Origin: Lachnospiraceae bacterium
GTDB taxonomy: Bacteria; Bacillota; Clostridia; Lachnospirales; Lachnospiraceae
DNA length: 64,000 bases
Reading direction: 5' to 3'
Assembly (NCBI GenBank): GCA_015056945.1
Contig: SVFH01000005.1
Coordinates: 62,001-126,000 of the forward strand
Both the position numbers and the translations under genes were made by a program. The notes below the pieces were generated by a model, which saw only the letters and a program-made list of their open reading frames with translations, had not been told where the DNA came from and made no database searches. How positions within the stretch are numbered: position 1 is the first letter of the stretch; every line of letters starts with the position of its first letter. Positions 56,272 to 64,000 of this stretch are shown piece by piece.

Positions 56272-57048
56272 CTACTCCCTTATACAATAATTAGTTTGTA
56301 ATATCATTTCAAACTTACCCGTAGACGTAATATCTCCCTGATAAAACGCTATCGGAACATCTTCATACACCAGATTCCCCTCTTTGGTATGTACCACCAT
56401 TTTACGAAGCATTCCTCCTTTCATTTGCTGCGCTTCTTTACCGAGCGTTTTGACCTCAAATTTTGCTTCTTCCTTAAAATTTGCCGGACAGAGATGTTGG
56501 GCCAATACGCACACGGCTCTTCCACGCGCATCTTCTATGTGATTTCCCGAGTCCGCAAGTGCTATAACACTTCTCACTTCTTCTTCAAAATAAAGCGACA
56601 CGGGATAATAAAGGCATTGTCTGACTTTCACGCATCTTACTATATAAACAAATAATAATGCGGCACCTAAAACACAACCCGCAAACAGCATAATATTTTT
56701 CATAATATGTAATCTGCTTTTACCAAAAAGACTCATTCCCCCAAGTAAAAACAAAGACACAAAAATACCAAAACAATTCTTTTGATAATTGCGCAATGAA
56801 ACAATCGGAAATGCAATTAGCGAAAGCAAACAGACAGTAACAATCAAAAACACAACTGCTCCAACCGCTCCTGTACTTCTTCCGGCCATCCAGGACAAAC
56901 ATCCTGCAATTGCCCCAAAAAGCGTTGCAAACAGAAGTCGGAAGAACTTGATTCGTATGCCTCTGATTGCCGATGCTATAAGAAGAACAGCAAATGAAAT
57001 GGTTGCATATTGCAGAAAAATTACATCAAGATATATTTCATATTGCAT
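56272..57048 (-). CDS. spoIIGA: Sigma-E processing peptidase SpoIIGA
   Basis: 258 residues from the ATG at 57048 behind AGGAGG. Five membrane helices (about 1-150) are followed by an aspartyl-protease-like domain with the catalytic Asp in ALADSGN and further pieces GRAVCVL and [10 protein letters not shown]. It cleaves pro-sigma-E at the septum. Confidence 0.93.
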   Translation of the reverse strand: MQYEIYLDVIFLQYATISFAVLLIASAIRGIRIKFFRLLFATLFGAIAGCLSWMAGRSTGAVGAVVFLIVTVCLLSLIAFPIVSLRNYQKNCFGIFVSLFLLGGMSLFGKSRLHIMKNIMLFAGCVLGAALLFVYIVRCVKVRQCLYYPVSLYFEEEVRSVIALADSGNHIEDARGRAVCVLAQHLCPANFKEEAKFEVKTLGKEAQQMKGGMLRKMVVHTKEGNLVYEDVPIAFYQGDITSTGKFEMILQTNYCIRE

Positions 57049-57133
57049 TGCCTTTTTCCTCCTGAAATACTTTACCACACACCTATCCTTATTTTTTGTC
57101 AAAAAAAGTAAGTTTTGTCCTCAAAAAAAACGA

Positions 57134-57164
57134 CAAAAAAAGAGCCTTTTTTACAAAAGGCTCT
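57134..57164 (-). terminator. Terminator of ftsZ
   Basis: A minus-strand stem AGAGCCTTTT/AAAAGGCTCT with a 4-nt loop is followed by seven T, 15 bp after the ftsZ stop. Confidence 0.93.
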
Positions 57165-57178
57165 ATAAAAATAATATC

Positions 57179-58438
57179 TTATTTATTATTCTTAAATTTC
57201 AAAAATTCAGGAATTACAATCGGTTTTTCCTCTACCGCAGGCTTCACAGGCTGCACTTCTTTTCGTACAGGAGCAGGTGCCGGACGCGGTGCAACAGGTC
57301 TTGGTTCTGCCGGCTGTGCTGTTGCATTCATTCCCACGGAAGAATACGGTCTTGTTACTCCCTGTGAGAAATTCATGGTACCCATATTCATGGTTCCCAT
57401 GTTTGTTCCGCTTACCGGACGGTTTACGGGATTAAAACCACCCTGGAAGTTTGTTCCGGGAATATACTTAATATTTGTTGTTCCGGGCTGCGGTGCAATT
57501 CCGGTTGCAATAACCGTAATCTTACAGGTATCAACATCATCCGCATTATACATTGCACCAAAAATAATATTTACATTGTCGCCGGTTAACTCCTGAACAT
57601 AGCTTGCTGCAATATTTGCATCAATCAAGGAAATATCACCGGATACATTAATAATAACATCAGATGCGCCTTCAATGGTTGTTTCAAGCAACGGGCTTTC
57701 CACTGCCATTTTAATTGCTTCTTCTGCCTTATCTTCACCTTTACCCATACCGATACCGATGTGAGCAATACCTTTATTTGTCATAACTGTCTGAACATCA
57801 GCAAAGTCAAGGTTAATTACAGAAGGAATGTTAATAAGGTCCGTAATACCGGAAACAGCCTGCTGTAAAACCTCATCTGCTTTCTTCAGTGCATCAGGCA
57901 TTGTTGTCTTACGATCAACAATCTGTAATAATTTTTCATTCGGAATTACAATCAATGTATCAACAAAATTCTTTAATTTCTCAATACCAAGTTCAGCATT
58001 CTGCATGCGGCCCTTCGCTTCAAAACGGAAAGGTTTCGTTACGACACCAACAGTCAAAATACCCATAGACTTTGATAATTCAGCAACGATAGGAGCTGCA
58101 CCGGTTCCGGTTCCGCCACCCATACCACAGGTTACAAATACCATATCTGCATCCTGAATTGCTGCTGCAATTTCTTCACGGCTTTCTTCTGCCGCCATTT
58201 CTCCGACTTCAGGTCTTGCTCCCGCGCCAAGTCCCTTGGTAACCTTCTCACCAATCTGGATTAACTTCGGAGCCTTACATAACTGAAGTGCCTGCTTATC
58301 TGTATTCAAACCGATAAATTCAACGCCTGTAATATTCTCATCAATCATACGATTTACGGCATTGTTACCTGCACCACCTACACCAACTACAATAATTCTG
58401 GCTGCATTTGTTGCTTCATTTGTTCTGATTTCAATCAA
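57179..58438 (-). CDS. ftsZ: Cell division protein FtsZ
   Basis: 419 residues. The start is a TTG at 58438 behind GGAGG at 8 nt; the frame continues upstream without a ribosome-binding site. GTP-binding signatures are [30 protein letters not shown] and the T7 loop ([11 protein letters not shown]). A variable Pro/Ala-rich linker and the conserved C-terminal peptide [11 protein letters not shown] end it. It assembles the Z ring. It lies downstream of ftsQ and upstream of spoIIGA. Confidence 0.97.
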   Translation of the reverse strand: MIEIRTNEATNAARIIVVGVGGAGNNAVNRMIDENITGVEFIGLNTDKQALQLCKAPKLIQIGEKVTKGLGAGARPEVGEMAAEESREEIAAAIQDADMVFVTCGMGGGTGTGAAPIVAELSKSMGILTVGVVTKPFRFEAKGRMQNAELGIEKLKNFVDTLIVIPNEKLLQIVDRKTTMPDALKKADEVLQQAVSGITDLINIPSVINLDFADVQTVMTNKGIAHIGIGMGKGEDKAEEAIKMAVESPLLETTIEGASDVIINVSGDISLIDANIAASYVQELTGDNVNIIFGAMYNADDVDTCKITVIATGIAPQPGTTNIKYIPGTNFQGGFNPVNRPVSGTNMGTMNMGTMNFSQGVTRPYSSVGMNATAQPAEPRPVAPRPAPAPVRKEVQPVKPAVEEKPIVIPEFLKFKNNK

Positions 58439-58609
58439 GGTTTTATCCTCCTTAATATTCCTTTTCCGCTTACACAAATCTATTTCGTTTGCTTTGTAAT
58501 TCAAATATTTCATCTTATATTCGGCAATATGTACAATAAATCACATAAATAACCATATAATATCATATAATTATTTTCTGATTTTATCAACCTATTTTTT
58601 GCTTTTTCC

Positions 58610-59449
58610 TTACATTTCTTGCGTTTTTTCCGATGTTTCATCCGTTTCTGCCTCTGATTCCGGCTCTACACTCGGATTTTCAGTCGTCACTTCATCAGAT
58701 TCAAACGTAATATCCTTTGCATTTGCAGCATACGTTTCCATATGCAGAATCCCGCTCTTCCCTTGCAATGACGGTAAAATTGCAGCCAGACGCATGATTT
58801 TTTCATCGATTTCACTCTCATCGCCGATAAGCACTCTTACTTTATCAAAATGTAAGGTCATCGTCTCAGTCTGGTCAAACTGGATTTTTGTCGCACAGAT
58901 TCCATGTTTTTCCAACAGATTTGTCATATTCAAAACCTTCTGAAAAATCTCTTTATTTTCCACAGGAAGAGGCTCATGTAAGACAAAATGATTGTACTTC
59001 AAGCCTGAGACCTCCGGTATTGCCGGTGTTAATACACTTGAATTCTCAACCACAATCCCATCTTTATCAAAGTACAGATAAGTACCGAGATATGACACAT
59101 ATCCCGCAAGCGCCTTTTCGTATACACTAACCTGCACGCTATGACGATCTGTAACCGAAACATCGATTCTTTCCACAAAAGGAACATCCGTAATACTTCT
59201 ATTCTGATATTTTAACATCAAAAAAATCGAATTTGCACGAGACTTTTCTCCCAGAACAAGATTACATATTTCCTCATCGGTATAATGAATATTTCCGTCT
59301 ACCTTTACTCCGTCGGCTGTTACCTCAAAGCTTTTTAAAAAAATCAAAAAAACAAGTCCGAGAAAGACAACCAGTACGCCCGCAATAATAAAGCGGGTCA
59401 ATATGTATTTTTTTCTGTCCTTTTCAAACCCACTGTTACTCTTCGGCAT
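58610..59449 (-). CDS. ftsQ: Cell division protein FtsQ/DivIB
   Basis: 279 residues from the ATG at 59449 behind AAAGGTG. One N-terminal membrane helix (about 17-40) is followed by a POTRA domain (FEVTADGVKVDGNIHYTDEEI) and FtsQ core (VPFVERIDVSVTDRHSVQVSVYEK, then YFDKDGIVVENS). The tail is acidic. It links division proteins at the septum. It overlaps the ftsW end by 14 bp. Confidence 0.92.
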   Translation of the reverse strand: MPKSNSGFEKDRKKYILTRFIIAGVLVVFLGLVFLIFLKSFEVTADGVKVDGNIHYTDEEICNLVLGEKSRANSIFLMLKYQNRSITDVPFVERIDVSVTDRHSVQVSVYEKALAGYVSYLGTYLYFDKDGIVVENSSVLTPAIPEVSGLKYNHFVLHEPLPVENKEIFQKVLNMTNLLEKHGICATKIQFDQTETMTLHFDKVRVLIGDESEIDEKIMRLAAILPSLQGKSGILHMETYAANAKDITFESDEVTTENPSVEPESEAETDETSEKTQEM

Positions 59450-60623
59450 GTCTCTCACCTTTCGCTTTCCATGTTCTTCCGCTTGCAATACTTAACAACA
59501 TTCCGATTTCAACAAGCAAAAACAAAACAGAAGAACCACCATAACTGATAAACGGCAGGGACACACCTGTATTGGGGAATGTATTGGTTACTACGGCTAT
59601 ATTTAAAATAACCTGAATGGCAAAATGTGACATGATTCCAACTGCTACCATCTGCGAATACATATCTTTGGCATTCACAATAATAACCAGACAGCGGAAT
59701 AAAAGTGCCACAAACAGTGCAAGTACCGCAAATGCACCAAAGAGGCCTAATTCTTCGCAAATAACCGAAAAAATCATATCATTCTGAGCTTCCGGAATAT
59801 AGTTCATTTTCTGGATACTCTGACCAAGACCTTTTCCAAAAACACCGCCGGAACCGATTGCATATAAAGACTGCAACGTTTGAAATCCTGTCCCTTGTGA
59901 ATAATTCTCCGGATGAATCCACGCAAAAATACGTGCAAAACGGAAGTTCTTTGTCGGGTCTGCAAATAACAGAATTCCTCCAACCACCCCGCCTACCAAA
60001 AGCAAAATCGCTCCCGAAGTAATCAAAGTACATTTGACATTTTTGCTGGCTACGGCAAGCATCAAAAAGCAGATGCCGAGTACAATAATCGCACTACTTA
60101 AGTTATCACTGATTAAATAAACAGCTCCCGCCATAGGAAACGGTAATAGAAATGCGAAAAAATAACCTTTCATTGTATTTGTAGCTTTTTCCATTTTACA
60201 CATTAAACTTGCGTAAAATAAAATCATACATAACTTTACAAGTTCAGCCGGCTGCATGGTAAGAATTTTGAAATTCAACCATCTTGTTGCACCATTTGCT
60301 GTAATCGCCAACGGTGTAAGCAGCAAAATCAAGGAGCCTAACCCGATTGCGTACCAGGTGATTGTTCTTTTTGAATAAAGCTGCACCGGAATAAATGAAA
60401 CAATAAACATAGCTACCGTACCAAGAGCAACTGCTTTTATCTGTTTCTTTAAGAAATATGCAGCATCATTATATTCAATTGCAGAGCTGTAAGAACTTGC
60501 GGAATAAATCATAATCATTCCGAAGCCCAGCAAAAAGATTACAATCAAAAGAAGGGTATAATCAAATGTACTGCCCACCTTTTCCCTATTAATCCGGTCC
60601 TGACGTTTTTGAATCGTTTTCAC
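59436..60623 (-). CDS. ftsW: SEDS glycosyltransferase FtsW
   Basis: 395 residues from a GTG start at 60623 behind GGGAGG. About ten membrane helices are present. SEDS motifs include MIYSASSYSSA, NGATRWLNF, MQPAELVKL, YIPEAQNDMIFSVICEELG and PFISYGGSSVLFLL. It polymerises peptidoglycan with the class B PBP. It could also be called SpoVE; the division-cluster position favours FtsW. Confidence 0.94.
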   Translation of the reverse strand: MKTIQKRQDRINREKVGSTFDYTLLLIVIFLLGFGMIMIYSASSYSSAIEYNDAAYFLKKQIKAVALGTVAMFIVSFIPVQLYSKRTITWYAIGLGSLILLLTPLAITANGATRWLNFKILTMQPAELVKLCMILFYASLMCKMEKATNTMKGYFFAFLLPFPMAGAVYLISDNLSSAIIVLGICFLMLAVASKNVKCTLITSGAILLLVGGVVGGILLFADPTKNFRFARIFAWIHPENYSQGTGFQTLQSLYAIGSGGVFGKGLGQSIQKMNYIPEAQNDMIFSVICEELGLFGAFAVLALFVALLFRCLVIIVNAKDMYSQMVAVGIMSHFAIQVILNIAVVTNTFPNTGVSLPFISYGGSSVLFLLVEIGMLLSIASGRTWKAKGERHAEE

Positions 60624-60635
60624 GCAACAACCTCC

Positions 60636-62009
60636 CTATTCTTCCAAAACCATAACTAATTCTTTAAAAATCTTTCCGCGCACTTCATAATTAGGGAACA
60701 TTCCCCAGCTTGCGCATGCCGGTGAAAGTAACACTGCATCTCCTGATATTGCCAGCTTTGAACAAATCTCAACAACTTCCTTCAAATCACCCGCACGATG
60801 AATTTCCTGAAAACCGTGTGCTCTGGCACAAGCTTCAATTTTGTCGGCAGTCTGCCCCAACAATACAAGTGCTTTAACCTTACTTCCGAAAGATTCTATC
60901 CATTCATCATATGTATTGTCTTTGTCGTATCCTCCGCCAATCAGCACGGTCGGACGATTCATTGCCAAAACAGCCTTAATTGCCGCATCAGGATTCGTTC
61001 CCTTCGAATCATTATAATACTCTACACCTTTCACAGTGCGTACATACTCTATTCTATGTTCTACCGCCTTGAATTCTTTTACGGATGCGACAATACTTTC
61101 CATCGGAATTCCAAATGCATGACACATTAATATTGCGGCCATAACATTTTGCGCATTATGGATGCCAAGAAGCTTCATTTCCTGTATCCGAAACAAACTT
61201 TTGTTTACGCCGTTTTTTGCAAAAACAATCTCATCTCCCCGTAAGAAACATCCATCGTCCAATTCCTGCTCCACAGAAAAATAGCATGCTTTTGCACGGA
61301 TTTGTGCTCCGATTTGTCTGGTTCTTTCATCATCAAAGTTCAAAATGCAAAAATCATCTTCCGTCTGATTCTTTGTCACTTCTTTCTTCGCTGCTGTATA
61401 ATTCTCCATCGTATGATGACGATTTAAATGATCCGGTGTAACATTCAAAATTGCACTCACATGCGGATGAAACTCATGTATTGTTTCAAGTTGAAAGCTA
61501 CTCACTTCCACAACAACAGGATCGCCCTCTGCTACCTGCAACGTAACTTCAGTATAGGGAATTCCGATATTTCCGACTACAAAAGCTTTACCGATATAGT
61601 TCTTAATGATTTCTCCCACAAGCGACGTTGTAGTTGTTTTACCGTTCGTTCCCGTGATAGCAATGATATTTCCTTCGCCGGCAAGATAAGCCAATTCTAT
61701 CTCTCCGATTATTTTTTTATCGTGCTGTGCAAACCAAAGCGGAATCTCTGTATCGAGAGGAACCCCCGGACTGACAAGCAACATATCACATTCATTGCGT
61801 ACCTCATCCTTCAGTTCTCCGAGAATAATACGCGCATTTTCTCCGCCTACCAATCTTTCCTGCAATCCTACTACGCCAAGATTCACATTTGCATCATATA
61901 AGATGGGAACAGCATCCATTTTTTCCAAAAGATTATATGCTGCAACTCCACTGATTCCCGCACCGAGCACAAGAATTTTTTGACTCGCTAATTCCATTTC
62001 CTTTTTCAT
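60636..62009 (-). CDS. murD: UDP-N-acetylmuramoylalanine--D-glutamate ligase MurD
   Basis: 457 residues from the ATG at 62009 behind AGGAGG. The N-terminal Rossmann part (KILVLGAGISGVAAYNLL), ATP loop ITGTNGKTTTTSLVGEI, VEVSSFQLETI and the C-terminal YNDSKGTNPDAAI match MurD. It adds D-Glu to UDP-MurNAc-L-Ala. It begins 9 bp after the mraY stop. Confidence 0.97.
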   Translation of the reverse strand: MKKEMELASQKILVLGAGISGVAAYNLLEKMDAVPILYDANVNLGVVGLQERLVGGENARIILGELKDEVRNECDMLLVSPGVPLDTEIPLWFAQHDKKIIGEIELAYLAGEGNIIAITGTNGKTTTTSLVGEIIKNYIGKAFVVGNIGIPYTEVTLQVAEGDPVVVEVSSFQLETIHEFHPHVSAILNVTPDHLNRHHTMENYTAAKKEVTKNQTEDDFCILNFDDERTRQIGAQIRAKACYFSVEQELDDGCFLRGDEIVFAKNGVNKSLFRIQEMKLLGIHNAQNVMAAILMCHAFGIPMESIVASVKEFKAVEHRIEYVRTVKGVEYYNDSKGTNPDAAIKAVLAMNRPTVLIGGGYDKDNTYDEWIESFGSKVKALVLLGQTADKIEACARAHGFQEIHRAGDLKEVVEICSKLAISGDAVLLSPACASWGMFPNYEVRGKIFKELVMVLEE

Positions 62010-62017
62010 ACAGCCTC

Positions 62018-62974
62018 CTAAACTCCGAGAAACGCAAGCAGACACAAAACCGCAGTAATTATGGTAAACAAAGCAACCACCTTGGTTTCTTTCCACCCCT
62101 TCATTTCAAAATGATGATGAATCGGTGCCATTCTAAACAAACGTTTCCCTTTTGTTAATTTAAAGTATCCTACCTGTAAAATAACGGAAAGAACTTCTAT
62201 TACATAAATAAACGCAACTATCAGAATAAACAACGGCATCTGCAGAACAATCGCGGCAGCCGCAACAAATCCACCCAATGCAAGGGAGCCCGTATCTCCC
62301 ATAAACACACTTGCCGGATGAAAATTGAAAAGTAAAAAACCGAGCAATGCGCCAACAGCTGCGCAGGTAACCGGCTCAATTCCGCCCCCGGTACCGATTG
62401 CCACAATCGAAAAGAATATTGCAATCATTAATGTAACAGATGAAGCAAGACCATCTAAACCGTCCGTAAAATTTGCACCGGTATCCGTACCGATAATCAC
62501 GAGCACAAGAAAAGGCAATGTAAGACGGCCCAAATCCAGCATCAAACCGGAAGAATACGGAATTTTAAACAACAACGGAATATCCGTAAACCTTCTTAGA
62601 TAAAATAAAAAAATAAAAGTAATCAAAAGCTGTAACGTCATCTTCTGCCATGCGCGAAGTCCCATGGAACGTTTCAGCACCACCTTAATATAATCATCTA
62701 AAAATCCAACCATCCCAAATCCCAATGTCAGAAATAAAACAGGAATCATCTTGGGATAATCTTTTATATATATTACCGATGCCGCCAGAATTGATAACAG
62801 AATCATAATTCCTCCCATAGTCGGAGTTCCCGACTTTTTCAAATGGGATTGCGGACCTTCTTCTCTCACAGTCTGCCCAACCTTTAACCTTCTCAAAAAA
62901 GGAATCATCAAAGGACCTGATATAACACTTACGGCAAAAGAAATCAGAATCGGTATCACTATATCATATTTCAT
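62018..62974 (-). CDS. mraY: Phospho-N-acetylmuramoyl-pentapeptide transferase MraY
   Basis: 318 residues from the ATG at 62974 behind GGAAGG, with about ten membrane helices. Signatures are GTPTMGGIMIL, FLDDYIKV, TDGLDGLASS, FMGDTGSLALGG and MAPIHHHFEMKGW. It makes lipid I at the membrane. Confidence 0.98.
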   Translation of the reverse strand: MKYDIVIPILISFAVSVISGPLMIPFLRRLKVGQTVREEGPQSHLKKSGTPTMGGIMILLSILAASVIYIKDYPKMIPVLFLTLGFGMVGFLDDYIKVVLKRSMGLRAWQKMTLQLLITFIFLFYLRRFTDIPLLFKIPYSSGLMLDLGRLTLPFLVLVIIGTDTGANFTDGLDGLASSVTLMIAIFFSIVAIGTGGGIEPVTCAAVGALLGFLLFNFHPASVFMGDTGSLALGGFVAAAAIVLQMPLFILIVAFIYVIEVLSVILQVGYFKLTKGKRLFRMAPIHHHFEMKGWKETKVVALFTIITAVLCLLAFLGV

Positions 62975-63025
62975 ATATAATCCTTCCAAAAGCCCAAAAA
63001 CGTCTAAAAAACGTCAGTTGCGCCC

Positions 63026-64000
63026 TTATCTATTATAATCCATTCCTTCCAAATAAGGAAGAATATTTTGATACAGGTTTTGAATAACGGGAGCTGCAAT
63101 CTGACCACCGTAATATGTTCCCACCGGCTCATGGATCACAACCAGCGCAATGACCTGCGGATCATTTGCAGGCGCAAAACCAAGGAAAGACGCGATATAC
63201 TTTCCGGACGAACGCGGAAGCGTCTGGCTGGTAGCTGTTTTACCTCCAATTCGAAAGCCTTCAATATATGCGCTTTTGCCGCCTCCCTCAGATACAACCT
63301 TTTCTAACAGCATTCTTAATTCTTCAGAAGTATCTTGCGAGACATGCCCTGTTGTTTCTTCATAAGAAAAAACTTCTTTGACACTGCCGTCTTCATATAG
63401 GGTTTCTTTTGCAAGGTGCGGCGTAATCCGTCTGCCGCCGTTAATCAAAGACGAAACCGTGGTAATTAACTGTATCGGACTAATTTGAAAGGACTGCCCG
63501 AAAGAACAGGTCGCAAGTTCTACAGGTCCCATATTTTCCATCTGATGCATAATGGTTCCTGCTTCTCCGGGAAGGTCAATTCCCGTTTTTTGAAACAAAC
63601 CGAACTGTTCAAAAAAACGATAAAAATTTTCTACTCCCAATCGCATCCCGACTGAGATAAAAACAGGATTACAAGAGTTCATAATTCCCTGTGTAAAAGT
63701 TTCAGAGCCATGCCCCGTAACCTTGTGGCATCTGATTCTACGGTCCTCTACCATAATATAACCGGGACAATGGAAAGAATCCTGGGTTGTTACTGTGTTA
63801 CTTTCAAGTGCCGCTGCGGCAGTAATGATTTTGAACGTAGAACCGGGTTCATACGTATCGTTGATACACCCGTTACGCCAGACCTGATTTAAATAATTCT
63901 GATGCTCTCCCTCTTGCGCAAACACAAGACCGCCCGTATCATACGGTGCATTCAAATCAAACTCCGGAACATCCGTCATCGCATAGATTTCTCCGTTTTG
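63026..64000 (-). CDS. Class B penicillin-binding protein, FtsI/SpoVD type (5' part outside window)
   Basis: The gene continues beyond 64000: the frame is open through NGEIYAM-TDVPEFD, which is internal sequence in this family. About 324 C-terminal residues are seen. The transpeptidase Ser is in PGSTFK, then SCN in GIMNSCNPVF and KTA in IGGKTATSQT. The C-terminus ends near YQNILPYLEGMDYNR with no PASTA domain, which argues for FtsI rather than the PASTA-bearing SpoVD. It crosslinks septal peptidoglycan. Confidence 0.93.
   Translation of the reverse strand, partial: QNGEIYAMTDVPEFDLNAPYDTGGLVFAQEGEHQNYLNQVWRNGCINDTYEPGSTFKIITAAAALESNTVTTQDSFHCPGYIMVEDRRIRCHKVTGHGSETFTQGIMNSCNPVFISVGMRLGVENFYRFFEQFGLFQKTGIDLPGEAGTIMHQMENMGPVELATCSFGQSFQISPIQLITTVSSLINGGRRITPHLAKETLYEDGSVKEVFSYEETTGHVSQDTSEELRMLLEKVVSEGGGKSAYIEGFRIGGKTATSQTLPRSSGKYIASFLGFAPANDPQVIALVVIHEPVGTYYGGQIAAPVIQNLYQNILPYLEGMDYNR

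Overview
The window looks like chromosomal DNA of an anaerobic, endospore-forming Firmicute, most probably a Lachnospiraceae/Clostridia member. The evidence is AT-rich sequence with strong GGAGG ribosome-binding sites, the sporulation genes spoIIGA, sigE, sigG and ymxH, a T-box in front of thrS, pyruvate phosphate dikinase, a DUF5688 protein, a DUF3021/LytTR pair, and a MetA with the acetyl-CoA-type Glu111. The genus cannot be fixed from the sequence alone. Nearly all genes are on the minus strand; only sigG-trkA-trkH (about 51.7-55.5 kb) reads plus.

Layout in plus coordinates (transcription mostly runs right to left). 0-2.4 kb: a cut-off PocR-type histidine kinase with a double-receiver regulator, and a SanA/YdcF-like protein. 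2.4-7.6 kb: a 1699-residue secreted repeat protein. 7.7-9.9 kb: thrS without a TGS domain, behind a complete T-box leader and promoter. 9.9-12.7 kb: an ArsR-controlled set holding two methyltransferases, a truncated methyltransferase remnant and a sugar isomerase. 12.8-16.5 kb: a five-gene operon (lipase-like hydrolase, LytTR, DUF3021, radical SAM, flavodoxin) bracketed by a 61-bp inverted repeat matching at 60 of 61 positions; this is the most unusual structure here. 16.6-22.4 kb: ppdK and an OmpR-type two-component system. 22.5-33 kb: glyS, a lipoprotein, a YfhO-like protein, recO, a YqzL-like small ORF, era, a DUF4349 lipoprotein and an M16C peptidase.

33-44.5 kb: an EAL phosphodiesterase fused to a beta-solenoid-like repeat region, a degenerate sigma-like protein with an unknown partner, a rhomboid-like pseudoprotease with a zinc ribbon, metA, ligA, an RluF-like pseudouridine synthase, an SH3-domain protein, tRNA-Arg(CCG) and DUF5688. 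44.5-50.7 kb: efp, a YqeG-type HAD phosphatase and an Opp/Dpp-type ABC transporter with a clear promoter. 50.7-57 kb: nrdR, ymxH, then sigG-trkA-trkH on the opposite strand, then sigE and spoIIGA. 57-64 kb: a division and cell-wall (dcw) cluster in transcription order: class B PBP (cut by the window edge), mraY, murD, ftsW, ftsQ/divIB, ftsZ. murG is absent from its usual place.

Functionally, the right third couples septum and peptidoglycan synthesis to sporulation sigma control. The middle is housekeeping (repair, translation, methionine synthesis). The left third holds accessory sensing and surface functions. Start codons were often moved inward from the longest frame to the codon behind a visible ribosome-binding site; these choices are stated per gene.
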